DNA from: Salmonella enterica subsp. houtenae serovar Houten
GTDB lineage: Bacteria; Pseudomonadota; Gammaproteobacteria; Enterobacterales; Enterobacteriaceae
Assembly (NCBI GenBank): GCA_900478215.1
Contig: LS483478.1
Location: forward strand, 930,001 to 994,000
Reading direction: 5' to 3'
DNA length: 64,000 bases
The notes under the pieces are model-generated. The model searched no databases, was not told the DNA's origin, and worked only from the letters and a program-made list of their open reading frames with translations. Positions 26,910 through 35,793 of the stretch are shown in pieces. The translations under genes were made by a program, and so were the position numbers. Positions within the stretch are counted from its first letter, which is position 1. The number at the start of each line of letters is the position of its first letter.

Positions 26910-26975
26910 TGTCGTCACCGCGTCGAAACGGCAGTAATTGCGCTCGTCTGCTATTAAAAACAATAAGTTAAAAAC

Positions 26976-26991
26976 TGGCATGAAAAATGCT
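26976..26991 (+). promoter_or_regulatory. Sigma-54 promoter of hycA
   Basis: TGGCATGAAAAATGCT (GG-N10-GC) lies 36-51 bases upstream of the hycA ATG; it is the expected start of the hyc operon. Confidence 0.85.
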
Positions 26992-27026
26992 TAACGCAGG
27001 CATCTCTGTTAAACGGGTAACCTGAC

Positions 27027-27488
27027 ATGACTATTTGGGAAATAAGCGAAAAGGCCGATTACATCGCGCAACGGCATCGTCGCCTACAGGACCAGTGGCA
27101 TATTTACTGCAACTCGCTGGTCCAGGGGATCACCCTCTCGAAAGCGCGCCTGCATCACGCAATGAGCTGCGCGCCGGAAAGAGATCTTTGCTTTGTCCTG
27201 TTTGAGCACTTTCGTATTTACGTCGCGTTGGCGGATGGTTTTAACAGCCACACCATTGAGTACTACGTTGAAACCAAAGATGGCGAAGATAAACAATTGA
27301 TTGCACAGGCGCAGCTCGATATTGACGGCAAGGTTGATGAACGGGTTAACAACCGCGATCGCGAGCAGGTGCTGGAGCACTATCTGGAAAAAATCGCCAG
27401 CGTTTACGACAGCCTCTATGCCGCGGTGGAAACCAACTCGCCGGTTAATTTGCGCCAACTGGTAAAGGGACACCGCCCGGCTGTATAA
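27027..27488 (+). CDS. hycA: HycA negative regulator of the formate regulon
   Basis: HycA is a 153-residue cytosolic protein, the same length as in E. coli, that reduces FhlA-dependent transcription. No known DNA-binding motif is visible; the sequence is acidic and probably helical (ISEKADYIAQRHRRLQDQW). It is the first gene of the hyc operon behind the sigma-54 promoter, and is followed by a 145-base spacer with FhlA-type sites before hycB. Confidence 0.95.
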   Translation: MTIWEISEKADYIAQRHRRLQDQWHIYCNSLVQGITLSKARLHHAMSCAPERDLCFVLFEHFRIYVALADGFNSHTIEYYVETKDGEDKQLIAQAQLDIDGKVDERVNNRDREQVLEHYLEKIASVYDSLYAAVETNSPVNLRQLVKGHRPAV

Positions 27489-27559
27489 GCCAGAGGCGTT
27501 GCCCGCTTTGATTCGCGATGTGGCGTTGCGCCACGTCATGAATGTTTTGGGGATGGGCG

Positions 27560-27616
27560 TGTCGATAAGTGTCGAAAATGACATTTCAGCGGCATGTTTT
27601 CGTCAAAAATGACAAT
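27560..27616 (+). promoter_or_regulatory. FhlA-binding region between hycA and hycB
   Basis: Contains TGTCGATAAGTGTCGAAAAT followed by GACA (27560-27583), then TTTTCGTCAAAAATGACA. An FhlA-binding region in the hycA-hycB spacer is established in E. coli and acts on the divergent hyp and hyc promoters. Confidence 0.7.
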
Positions 27617-27633
27617 CACCTGAGGAATGCCTG

Positions 27634-28242
27634 GTGAATCGTTTTGTAATTGCTGACTCCACTCTCTGTATCGGCTGCCACACCTGTGAGGCCGCCTGTT
27701 CAGAGACGCATCGCCAGCATGGCCTGCAGTCAATGCCGCGCCTGAAAGTGATGCTGAATGAAAAAGAATCTGCGCCGCAGCTCTGTCACCACTGTGAAGA
27801 TGCGCCATGCGCCACGGTATGCCCGGTTAACGCGATTAATCGCGTTGACGGCGCTGTCCAGCTTAATGAAAGCCTGTGCGTGAGCTGCAAACTGTGCGGT
27901 ATTGCCTGTCCGTTTGGTGCTATTGAGTTTTCCGGCAGCCGTCCGCTGCATATGCCGGCGAACGCCAATACGCCGAAAGCGCCGCCCGCGCCGCCAGCGC
28001 CTGCGCGCGTCAGTACGTTGCTCGACTGGGTGCCAGGCGTACGCGCTATCGCGGTGAAATGCGACCTGTGCAGCTTTGACGAGCAAGGCCCGGCCTGTGT
28101 GCGGATGTGCCCGACTAAAGCGCTACACCTGGTGGATAACACGGATATCGCCCGCGCCAGCAAACGTAAACGTGAGCTGACGTTTAATACCGATTTTGGC
28201 GATCTCACCTTGTTTCAGCAGGCTCAGAGTGGGGATGCATAA
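27634..28242 (+). CDS. hycB: HycB electron-transfer Fe-S subunit of FHL
   Basis: HycB (202 residues) is a polyferredoxin that carries electrons from formate dehydrogenase-H to hydrogenase-3. It has four CxxCxxC/GxxC...CP cluster motifs: CIGCHTCEAAC, CHHCEDAPCATVCP, CVSCKLCGIACP and CDLC...CVRMCP. The start is GTG 27634 (MNRFVIADST) with TGAGGA upstream; hydN begins with almost the same residues. The stop overlaps the hycC start (TAATG). Confidence 0.96.
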   Translation: MNRFVIADSTLCIGCHTCEAACSETHRQHGLQSMPRLKVMLNEKESAPQLCHHCEDAPCATVCPVNAINRVDGAVQLNESLCVSCKLCGIACPFGAIEFSGSRPLHMPANANTPKAPPAPPAPARVSTLLDWVPGVRAIAVKCDLCSFDEQGPACVRMCPTKALHLVDNTDIARASKRKRELTFNTDFGDLTLFQQAQSGDA

Positions 28243-30068
28243 TGAGTTCACTTTCACTGATTACTAGCGGCGTAGCGTGGTTTGCCGCCGCCGCCGTTCT
28301 GGCGTTTCTGTTTTCGTTTCATAAAGCGCTGAGCGGCTGGATTGCCGGTATCGGCGGCGCGGTCGGCAGCCTGTGTACGGCAGGCGCGGGGTTCACCGTA
28401 CTAACCAGCGCCGTTACGGTTAGCGGCGTGATGCCGTTTACCGGCCACATGCTGCAAATTACGCCGCTGAATGCTATCTGGCTGATTACGCTGGGGCTGT
28501 GCGGTCTGTTCGTCAGCCTGTTTAATATCGACTGGCATCGCCATCCACAGGTAAAAGCCAACGGACTGTTGGTCAATCTGCTGATGGCGGCAGCCGTCTG
28601 CGCCGTGGTCGCCAGTAATCTGGGGACGATGGTGGTGATGGCGGAAATCATGGCACTCTGCGCCGTGTTCCTTACCGGCGGTAGCAAAGAGGGCAAACTG
28701 TGGTTTGCGCTGGGCCGTCTCGGTACGCTGCTACTGGCAATCGCCTGCTGGCTGGTGTGGCAGCGCTACGGCACGCTGGATCTGGGGCTGCTGGATCAAC
28801 GCGCTCAGCAACTGCCGCTGGGCTCCGATATCTGGCTGCTCGGCGTCATCGGTTTTGGTCTGCTGGCCGGGATTATCCCGCTACACGGCTGGGTGCCGCA
28901 GGCGCACGCCAACGCCAGCGCTCCCGCCGCCGCGCTGTTCTCTACCGTGGTGATGAAAATCGGGCTGCTGGGTATTCTGTCGCTGTCGCTGATTGGCGGT
29001 AATGCGCCGCTGTGGTGGGGCGTGGCGCTGCTGGTGCTTGGCATGATCACCGCCTTTGTCGGTGGCCTGTATGCGCTGATGGAGCATAACATTCAGCGTT
29101 TGCTGGCCTATCACACGCTGGAAAATATCGGCATCATTCTGCTCGGTTTGGGCGCAGGCGTTACCGGGATTGCTCTCAATCAGCCGGTACTGATCGCGCT
29201 GGGTCTGACCGGCGGGCTCTATCATCTGGTGAACCATAGTCTGTTCAAAAGCGTGCTGTTTTTGGGCGCGGGCAGTATCTGGTTCCGTACCGGTCATCGT
29301 GATATCGAAAAACTGGGCGGTATTGGTAAACGGATGCCGGTTATTTCTATCGCCATGTTGGTCGGTCTGATGGCGATGGCCGCGCTGCCGCCGCTGAACG
29401 GCTTTGCCGGCGAGTGGGTGATTTACCAGTCCTTCTTCAAACTGGGCAATAGCGGCGCGTTTGTTGGTCGTCTGTTAGGACCGCTGCTGGCGGTTGGCCT
29501 GGCGATTACCGGCGCGCTGGCGGTGATGTGTATGGCGAAAGTTTACGGCGTGACGTTCCTCGGCGCGCCGCGTACGAAAGAGGCGGAAAACGCCAGTTGC
29601 GCGCCGATCCTGATGGGCGTCAGCGTGGTGGCATTGGCGATTTGCTGCGTACTGGGCGGGGTTGCCGCGCCGTGGCTGCTGCCGATGATTTCCACTGCGG
29701 TACCGTTGCCGCTGGAAACCGCGCACACCACCGTATCGCAGCCGATGATCACGCTGCTGTTGGTCGCCTGTCCGCTGCTGCCGTTCATCATTATGGCGAT
29801 GCTCAAAGGCAACCGTCTGCCGTCGCGCTCCCGCGGCGCGGCCTGGGTGTGCGGCTACGACCATGAGCAGTCGATGGTGATCACCGCGCACGGTTTCGCC
29901 ATGCCGGTAAAAGAGGCCTTTGCCCCGGTGCTTAAACTGCGTAAATGGCTCAATCCGGTATCGCTGGTGCCGGGCTGGCAAAACGCGGCGGCAGCGGTGC
30001 TGTTCCGTCGTCTGGCGCTGATTGAACTGGCGGTGCTGGTGGTGATTGTGGTTTCACGAGGAGCCTGA
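28242..30068 (+). CDS. hycC: HycC membrane subunit (NuoL/MrpD-like)
   Basis: HycC (608 residues) is the large membrane subunit of formate hydrogenlyase, homologous to the ion-pumping subunits of complex I. About 14-16 membrane helices are visible from the hydrophobic segments. Conserved antiporter-like residues occur in AYHTLENIG, GLYHLVNHSLFKSVLFLGAG and ALPPLNGFAGEW. The gene is GC-rich, like the rest of hyc. Confidence 0.96.
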   Translation: MSSLSLITSGVAWFAAAAVLAFLFSFHKALSGWIAGIGGAVGSLCTAGAGFTVLTSAVTVSGVMPFTGHMLQITPLNAIWLITLGLCGLFVSLFNIDWHRHPQVKANGLLVNLLMAAAVCAVVASNLGTMVVMAEIMALCAVFLTGGSKEGKLWFALGRLGTLLLAIACWLVWQRYGTLDLGLLDQRAQQLPLGSDIWLLGVIGFGLLAGIIPLHGWVPQAHANASAPAAALFSTVVMKIGLLGILSLSLIGGNAPLWWGVALLVLGMITAFVGGLYALMEHNIQRLLAYHTLENIGIILLGLGAGVTGIALNQPVLIALGLTGGLYHLVNHSLFKSVLFLGAGSIWFRTGHRDIEKLGGIGKRMPVISIAMLVGLMAMAALPPLNGFAGEWVIYQSFFKLGNSGAFVGRLLGPLLAVGLAITGALAVMCMAKVYGVTFLGAPRTKEAENASCAPILMGVSVVALAICCVLGGVAAPWLLPMISTAVPLPLETAHTTVSQPMITLLLVACPLLPFIIMAMLKGNRLPSRSRGAAWVCGYDHEQSMVITAHGFAMPVKEAFAPVLKLRKWLNPVSLVPGWQNAAAAVLFRRLALIELAVLVVIVVSRGA

Positions 30069-30070
30069 AA

Positions 30071-30994
30071 ATGAGTGTGTTTTATCCGTTAATTCAGGCG
30101 CTGGTGTTATTCGCCGTTGCGCCGCTACTGTCCGGTATTACCCGCGTGGCGCGTGCTCGTCTGCACAACCGCCGCGGGCCTGGCGTCCTCCAGGAGTACC
30201 GCGACATTATCAAACTGCTCGGCCGTCAGAGCATTGCGCCGGCTGATTCCGGCTGGGTTTTTCGCCTGACGCCGTTTGTGATGGTCGGCGTGATGCTGAC
30301 TATCGCCACCGCGCTGCCGGTAGTCACCGTTGGTTCTCCGTTGCCGCAACTGGGTGATTTAATCACCCTGATTTATCTGTTCGCGATTGCGCGCTTCTTC
30401 TTTTCCATCGCCGGTCTGGACACGGGCAGTCCGTTCACCGCGATCGGCGCGAGCCGTGAAGCGATGCTCGGCGTGCTGGTGGAGCCGATTCTGCTGCTGG
30501 GTTTGTGGGTCGCCGCGCAGGTCGCGGGTTCTACCCATATTAGCAATATCACCGATACCCTTTATCACTGGCCCGTTGCGCGCAGTATTCCGCTGATTCT
30601 GGCGCTGTTCGCCTGCGCTTTCGCCACCTTTATCGAAATGGGTAAGCTGCCGTTCGACCTGGCGGAAGCGGAGCAGGAGTTACAGGAAGGGCCGTTGACC
30701 GAATACAGCGGTAGCGGCTTTGCGGTGCTGAAATGGGGCATCAGCCTTAAGCAACTGGTGGTACTGCAAATGTTCGTCGGCGTGTTTCTGCCGTGGGGAC
30801 AGATGGAAACCTTCAGCGCAGGCGGACTGTTGCTGGCGCTGGTGATTGCCGTCGTCAAGCTGATTGTCGGCGTACTGGTGATCGCCCTGTTTGAAAACAG
30901 CATGGCGCGACTGCGTTTTTGCGCCACTTCACGCGTGACCTGGGCCGGTTTTGGGTTTGCGTTTTTAGCCTTCGTCTCCTTGCTGGCGGCGTGA
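30071..30994 (+). CDS. hycD: HycD membrane subunit (NuoH-like)
   Basis: HycD (307 residues) matches the NuoH/complex I subunit 1 family and anchors the hydrogenase-3 peripheral arm to the membrane. Motifs include RARLHNRRGPGVLQEYRDI near residues 27-45, GLDTGSPFTAIGASREAM, and LPFDLAEAEQELQEGP, the conserved acidic loop. Several membrane helices surround these. It lies two bases after the hycC stop. Confidence 0.96.
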   Translation: MSVFYPLIQALVLFAVAPLLSGITRVARARLHNRRGPGVLQEYRDIIKLLGRQSIAPADSGWVFRLTPFVMVGVMLTIATALPVVTVGSPLPQLGDLITLIYLFAIARFFFSIAGLDTGSPFTAIGASREAMLGVLVEPILLLGLWVAAQVAGSTHISNITDTLYHWPVARSIPLILALFACAFATFIEMGKLPFDLAEAEQELQEGPLTEYSGSGFAVLKWGISLKQLVVLQMFVGVFLPWGQMETFSAGGLLLALVIAVVKLIVGVLVIALFENSMARLRFCATSRVTWAGFGFAFLAFVSLLAA

Positions 30995-31011
30995 TTTAAG
31001 AGAGTTTGAGC

Positions 31012-32721
31012 ATGTCTGAAGAAAAAGTAGGTCAACAATACCTTGCGGCGCTGCACCAGGCGTTTCCGGGCGTAGTGCTGGACGAAGCCTGGCAGACCAA
31101 AGATCAGCTGACTATTACGGTGAAAGTGAACTATCTGCCGGAAGTGGTGGAGTTTTTTTATTACCAGCAGGGTGGGTGGCTGTCGGTGCTGTTCGGTAAT
31201 GACGAACGCCAGTTGTGCGGCCATTACGCCGTTTATTACGTGATGTCGATGGAGCAGGGCACGAAGTGCTGGGTAACGGTGCGCGTTGAGGTTGATCCGA
31301 ATAAGCCGGAATATCCCTCCGTCACGCCGCGCGTCCCTGCCGCCGTGTGGGGCGAGCGCGAAGTACGCGACATGTACGGTTTAATCCCGGTCGGCCTGCC
31401 GGACGAGCGCCGTCTGGTGCTGCCGGACGACTGGCCGGATGAACTCTATCCGCTGCGTAAAGACAGCATGGACTATCGTCAGCGCCCGGCGCCGACCACC
31501 GATGCGGAAACTTACGAGTTCATTAACGAGCTGGGTGACAAGAAAAATAACGTGGTGCCGATTGGCCCGCTGCATGTCACTTCCGATGAGCCGGGGCACT
31601 TCCGTCTGTTCGTCGATGGTGAAAACATTATCGACGCCGACTACCGCCTGTTCTACGTCCACCGTGGTATGGAAAAACTGGCGGAAACCCGCATGGGTTA
31701 TAACGAAGTCACCTTCCTGTCGGATCGCGTGTGTGGTATCTGCGGTTTCGCGCACAGCACCGCCTACACGACTTCCGTGGAAAACGCGATGGGCATTCAG
31801 GTGCCGGAACGCGCGCAGATGATCCGCGCTATTCTGCTGGAAGTGGAACGTCTGCACTCGCATCTGCTAAACCTCGGCCTGGCCTGCCACTTCACCGGCT
31901 TTGACTCCGGCTTTATGCAGTTCTTCCGCGTGCGCGAAACCTCAATGAAGATGGCGGAAATTCTCACCGGGGCGCGTAAAACCTACGGCCTGAACCTGAT
32001 CGGCGGTATCCGTCGTGACCTGCTGAAAGACGATATGCTCCAGACCCGTCAACTGGCGCAGCAGATGCGTCGTGACGTGCAGGAGCTGGTGGATATGCTG
32101 CTGAGCACGCCGAACATGGAACAGCGTACCGTGGGTATCGGTCGTCTGGATCCGGAGATCGCCCGCGACTTCAGTAACGTCGGCCCGATGGTGCGCGCCA
32201 GCGGTCACGCCCGCGACACCCGCGCCGACCACCCGTTTGTCGGCTACGGTCTGCTGCCGATGGAAGTACATAGCGAGCAGGGCTGCGATGTGATTTCCCG
32301 TCTGAAAGTCCGTATCAACGAAGTCTACACCGCGTTGAATATGATCGATTTCGGTCTGGATAATCTGCCGGGCGGCCCGCTGATGGTGGAAGGCTTCACC
32401 TATATTCCGCACCGTTTTGCGCTCGGCTTCGCTGAAGCGCCGCGCGGCGATGATATCCACTGGAGCATGACTGGCGACAACCAGAAGTTGTACCGCTGGC
32501 GCTGCCGTGCGGCGACCTATGCCAACTGGCCGACTTTGCGCTATATGCTGCGCGGCAATACCGTCTCCGACGCGCCGCTGATTATCGGTAGCCTCGACCC
32601 GTGCTACTCCTGTACCGACCGGATGACCGTGGTCGATGTGCGTAAGAAGAAGAGCAAAGTCGTGCCGTACAAAGAACTTGAGCGCTACAGCATTGAGCGT
32701 AAAAACTCGCCGCTGAAATAA
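31012..32721 (+). CDS. hycE: HycE hydrogenase-3 large subunit precursor
   Basis: HycE (569 residues) is the catalytic [NiFe] subunit. The N-terminal about 170 residues are NuoC-like; the rest is NuoD/large-subunit-like. The nickel-ligand pairs are RVCGICGFAH (C241, C244) and DPCYSCTDR (C531, C534). The 32 residues after Arg537 form the tail removed by HycI once nickel is inserted. I start at ATG 31012 (MSEEKVGQQY), as the upstream TTG at 31006 would add only two residues. The length equals E. coli. Confidence 0.97.
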   Translation: MSEEKVGQQYLAALHQAFPGVVLDEAWQTKDQLTITVKVNYLPEVVEFFYYQQGGWLSVLFGNDERQLCGHYAVYYVMSMEQGTKCWVTVRVEVDPNKPEYPSVTPRVPAAVWGEREVRDMYGLIPVGLPDERRLVLPDDWPDELYPLRKDSMDYRQRPAPTTDAETYEFINELGDKKNNVVPIGPLHVTSDEPGHFRLFVDGENIIDADYRLFYVHRGMEKLAETRMGYNEVTFLSDRVCGICGFAHSTAYTTSVENAMGIQVPERAQMIRAILLEVERLHSHLLNLGLACHFTGFDSGFMQFFRVRETSMKMAEILTGARKTYGLNLIGGIRRDLLKDDMLQTRQLAQQMRRDVQELVDMLLSTPNMEQRTVGIGRLDPEIARDFSNVGPMVRASGHARDTRADHPFVGYGLLPMEVHSEQGCDVISRLKVRINEVYTALNMIDFGLDNLPGGPLMVEGFTYIPHRFALGFAEAPRGDDIHWSMTGDNQKLYRWRCRAATYANWPTLRYMLRGNTVSDAPLIIGSLDPCYSCTDRMTVVDVRKKKSKVVPYKELERYSIERKNSPLK

Positions 32722-32730
32722 GGAATCGCC

Positions 32731-33273
32731 ATGTTTACCTTTATCAAAAAAGTTATCAAAACCGGCACGGCGACTTCATCGTATCCGCTGGAGCCGATTG
32801 CGGTTGATAAAAACTTCCGTGGTAAGCCGGAGCATAATCCGCAACAGTGTATCGGCTGCGCCGCCTGTGTTAATGCCTGCCCGTCGAACGCGCTGACGGT
32901 GGAAACCTTACTGGCGACCAATGAGCTGGCGTGGCAGTTCAACCTCGGACGCTGCATTTTTTGCGGCCGTTGCGAAGAAGTTTGCCCGACGGCGGCGATT
33001 AAATTGTCGCAGGAATATGAACTGGCAGTGTGGAAGAAAGAGGATTTTCTGCAGCAGTCTCGATTTGCGCTGTGTCACTGCCGCGTCTGCCAGCGTCCTT
33101 TCGCCGTGCAAAAAGAGATTGATTACGCCATTGCGCTGCTCAAGCACAACGGCGATAGCCGCGCGGAACATCACCGTGAAAGCTTTGAGACCTGCCCGGA
33201 CTGTAAGCGTCAGAAATGCCTGGTGCCGTCCGACCGTATTGAACTGACTCGCCATATGAAAGAGGTCAGCTAA
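32731..33273 (+). CDS. hycF: HycF ferredoxin-like FHL subunit
   Basis: HycF (180 residues) is a NuoI-like 2[4Fe-4S] protein of formate hydrogenlyase. The cluster motifs CIGCAACVNACP and CIFCGRCEEVCP are near residues 44-55 and 75-86; further cysteines (CHCRVC, CPDC, KC) occur in the C-terminal extension. The stop overlaps the hycG start by one base. Confidence 0.96.
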   Translation: MFTFIKKVIKTGTATSSYPLEPIAVDKNFRGKPEHNPQQCIGCAACVNACPSNALTVETLLATNELAWQFNLGRCIFCGRCEEVCPTAAIKLSQEYELAVWKKEDFLQQSRFALCHCRVCQRPFAVQKEIDYAIALLKHNGDSRAEHHRESFETCPDCKRQKCLVPSDRIELTRHMKEVS

Positions 33274-34040
33274 TGAGTAATTTATTAGGCCCGCGTGACG
33301 CCAACGGCATTCCGGTACCGATGACGGTAGATGAGTCCATCGCCAGCATGAAAGCGTCTCTACTGAAAAATATTAAGCGTTCGGCATACGTTTACCGCGT
33401 GGACTGCGGCGGCTGTAACGGCTGTGAAATCGAAATCTTTGCGACGCTTTCGCCGCTGTTTGATGCCGAGCGTTTCGGCATCAAAGTGGTACCGTCGCCG
33501 CGTCATGCCGATATTCTGCTGTTTACCGGGGCGGTGACCCGCGCCATGCGCTCTCCGGCGCTGCGCGCCTGGCAGTCCGCGCCAGATCCGAAAATCTGTA
33601 TCTCTTACGGCGCCTGCGGCAACAGCGGCGGTATCTTCCATGACCTGTATTGCGTCTGGGGCGGCACCGACAAAATCGTACCGGTGGATGTGTATATTCC
33701 AGGTTGCCCGCCAACGCCTGCGGCGACGCTGTATGGCTTTGCGATGGCGCTGGGCCTGCTGGAGCAGAAGATCCATGCGCGCGCGCCAGGGGAACTGGAC
33801 GACCAGGCGGCGGAAATTCTGCATCCGGATATGGTGCAGCCGCTGCGCGTGAAGGTGGATCGCGCGGCGCGTCGGCTGGCGGGTTATCGCTATGGCCGCC
33901 AGATTGCGGATGATTATCTGACGCAGTTAGGGCAGGGCGAGCAGCAGGTGGCGCGCTGGCTGGAGGCGGAAAACGATCCGCGTCTGACCGAGATAGTCAA
34001 CCATCTCAATCATGTTGTTGAAGAGGCGCGTATCCGATGA
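33273..34040 (+). CDS. hycG: HycG hydrogenase-3 small subunit
   Basis: HycG (255 residues) is the NuoB-like small subunit of hydrogenase-3 holding the proximal [4Fe-4S] cluster. Motifs are CGGCNGCEIE (about residues 44-53), TGAVTR, GACGNSGGIF and PGCPPTP. The C-terminal extension beyond residue 170 is charged and resembles the E. coli protein. It overlaps hycH by four bases. Confidence 0.97.
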   Translation: MSNLLGPRDANGIPVPMTVDESIASMKASLLKNIKRSAYVYRVDCGGCNGCEIEIFATLSPLFDAERFGIKVVPSPRHADILLFTGAVTRAMRSPALRAWQSAPDPKICISYGACGNSGGIFHDLYCVWGGTDKIVPVDVYIPGCPPTPAATLYGFAMALGLLEQKIHARAPGELDDQAAEILHPDMVQPLRVKVDRAARRLAGYRYGRQIADDYLTQLGQGEQQVARWLEAENDPRLTEIVNHLNHVVEEARIR

Positions 34041-34447
34041 GTGAAACGGTGGTGTTCAGTCAACTGAGCCGTAAGTTTATTGATGAGAACGATGCGACGC
34101 CCGCCGAGGCGCAGCAGGTTGTCTATTACAGCCTGGCGATTGGCCACCACCTGGGGGTCATCGATTGTCTGGAGGCTGCGCTCACCTGCCCATGGGATGA
34201 GTATCTGGCGTGGATCGCCACCCTGGAAGCCGGTAGCGATGCCCGGCGAAAAATGGAAGGCGTGCCGAAGTATGGCGAAATCGTTATCGACAGCAACCAT
34301 ATTTCGATGCTGGCAAACGCGTTTGATAAGGCGCGCGCTTCACAAACGCCTCAGCAGCAGGAATGGAGTAAACTGATGCTCAGTATGCTGCATGACATTC
34401 ATCAGGAAAGCGCCATCTACCTGATGGTGAGGAGGCTTCGTGACTGA
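34037..34447 (+). CDS. hycH: HycH hydrogenase-3 assembly protein
   Basis: HycH (136 residues) is required for processing/maturation of the HycE precursor in E. coli; no catalytic motif is visible. Its sequence is acidic and helical. It is coupled to hycG (ATGA overlap) and overlaps hycI by 8 bases. Confidence 0.94.
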   Translation: MSETVVFSQLSRKFIDENDATPAEAQQVVYYSLAIGHHLGVIDCLEAALTCPWDEYLAWIATLEAGSDARRKMEGVPKYGEIVIDSNHISMLANAFDKARASQTPQQQEWSKLMLSMLHDIHQESAIYLMVRRLRD

Positions 34448-34910
34448 CGTTTTATTGTGTGTCGGCAACAGTATGATGGGCGACGACGGCGCAGGCCCGC
34501 TGCTGGCGGAAAAGTGCGCGGCAGAGCCTAAAGGCGACTGGGTGGTGATCGACGGCGGCAGCGCGCCGGAAAACGACATTGTGGCGATTCGCGAATTGCG
34601 TCCTGACCGCCTGTTGATTGTCGACGCCACCGACATGGGACTTAATCCGGGCGAGATGCGCATTATCGATCCGGATGACATCGCCGAAATGTTTATGATG
34701 ACCACCCACAATATGCCGTTGAACTACCTGGTCGATCAGCTCAAAGACGATGTCGGCGAAGTGATTTTTCTCGGTATCCAGCCGGATATCGTCGGGTTTT
34801 ATTATCCGATGACCCAACCGATTAAGGACGCGGTAGATACCGTCTATCAGCGCCTGGAAGGGTGGCAGGGAAACGGCGGATTTGCCGCGCTGGAAGCGCC
34901 GGAGGCGTAA
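34440..34910 (+). CDS. hycI: HycI hydrogenase-3 maturation protease
   Basis: HycI (156 residues) is the nickel-dependent endopeptidase that removes the 32-residue tail of HycE after Arg537. The HybD/HycI fold markers are LCVGNSMMGDDGAGP (Asp near residue 16), VDATDMG (Asp near 62) and TTHNMPLN (His near 90). The start is GTG 34440 (MTDVLLCVGN), overlapping hycH. It is the last gene of the hyc operon. Confidence 0.96.
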   Translation: MTDVLLCVGNSMMGDDGAGPLLAEKCAAEPKGDWVVIDGGSAPENDIVAIRELRPDRLLIVDATDMGLNPGEMRIIDPDDIAEMFMMTTHNMPLNYLVDQLKDDVGEVIFLGIQPDIVGFYYPMTQPIKDAVDTVYQRLEGWQGNGGFAALEAPEA

Positions 34911-34982
34911 CTTTTTGATGCCGAATGAGGTATTCGGCATTTCTTTCATCCCCTGAACGGTTGTCATCCGTCATCGTCACTT

Positions 34983-34995
34983 GTGTCGATGACAC
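34983..34995 (+). promoter_or_regulatory. FhlA-type upstream site of hydN
   Basis: GTGTCGATGACAC is an inverted repeat that shares the TGTCGAT and ATGACA words of the other FhlA-region motifs. It lies 54-66 bases upstream of the putative hydN sigma-54 promoter. Confidence 0.55.
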
Positions 34996-35048
34996 GCTTT
35001 TTCCCTGCGGTTAAAATAAAATACCATTATATAACATAAGGTTAAATG

Positions 35049-35065
35049 TTGGCACGATTCGTGTA
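35049..35065 (+). promoter_or_regulatory. Probable sigma-54 promoter of hydN-hypF
   Basis: TTGGCACGATTCGTGTA has an ideal -24 half (TTGGCACG), but at the right spacing the -12 half reads GT instead of GC. hydN-hypF is sigma-54/FhlA-controlled in E. coli, so this is the best candidate 38-54 bases before the start. Confidence 0.5.
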
Positions 35066-35102
35066 TACATCGGCACATCATCTGTCATTGCTGGAGAATT
35101 TG

Positions 35103-35648
35103 ATGAACCGTTTCATCATTGCAGACGCGAGTAAGTGCATTGGTTGCCGTACCTGTGAAGTGGCTTGCGTTGTATCCCATCAGGAAAATCAGGATTGCGC
35201 CTCGCTGACTCCTGAAACCTTTTTACCGCGTATCCATGTCATCAAAGGCGTGAACGTCTCCACGGCAACACTGTGTCGCCAGTGTGAAGACGCGCCGTGC
35301 GCCAACGTTTGCCCGAATGGCGCCATCAGCCGTGACAAGGGCTTTGTTCATGTGATGCAGGAACGCTGCATTGGCTGTAAAACTTGCGTAGTGGCATGTC
35401 CTTACGGCGCTATGGAAGTGGTGGTACGTCCGGTGATTCGCAATAGCGGCGCGGGGTTAAACGTGCGAGCCGAAAAAGCCGAAGCCAACAAGTGCGATCT
35501 GTGTCACCACCGTGAAGCCGGTCCGGCCTGTATGGCCGCTTGCCCAACGCACGCTCTAATCTGCGTCGACCGCAATAAGCTTGAACAACTGAGCGCGGAA
35601 AAACGCCGTCGTGCGGCGCTGGATTCAACGGCATCGCTGCTTTTCTGA
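35103..35648 (+). CDS. hydN: HydN electron-transfer Fe-S protein
   Basis: HydN (181 residues from ATG 35103, MNRFIIADASK) is a polyferredoxin with four [4Fe-4S] motifs: CIGCRTCEVAC, CRQCEDAPCANVCP, CIGCKTCVVACP and CDLC...CMAACP. It is closely related to HycB and is thought to serve electron transfer around formate dehydrogenase-H. I reject the longer frame from 35046 because it would run through the promoter; GGAGA precedes 35103. It forms an operon with hypF, 145 bases on. Confidence 0.95.
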   Translation: MNRFIIADASKCIGCRTCEVACVVSHQENQDCASLTPETFLPRIHVIKGVNVSTATLCRQCEDAPCANVCPNGAISRDKGFVHVMQERCIGCKTCVVACPYGAMEVVVRPVIRNSGAGLNVRAEKAEANKCDLCHHREAGPACMAACPTHALICVDRNKLEQLSAEKRRRAALDSTASLLF

Positions 35649-35684
35649 TTTCTGCGATTGCGCGTAGAATACGCCACAAAGCAT

Positions 35685-35769
35685 TGCCGGATGGCGGCAT
35701 AAAAACCTTATCCGGTCTACGGTCCGTGCGGCTGTAGGCCTGATAAGCGTCGCGCCATCAGGTATCCGG
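35685..35769. repeat. REP/BIME between hydN and hypF
   Basis: Two REP units in opposite orientation (GCCGGATGGCGGC...TTATCCGG, then GTAGGCCTGATAAGCGTCGC...CCATC) fill the hydN-hypF gap. Confidence 0.75.
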
Positions 35770-35793
35770 GGTCGATGATGGCGGGAAAATAAG

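Noticed and set aside
35046..35102. N-terminal extension of hydN
   Set aside because: It would overlap the sigma-54 promoter; MNRFIIAD at 35103 has a ribosome site and matches HycB's start.
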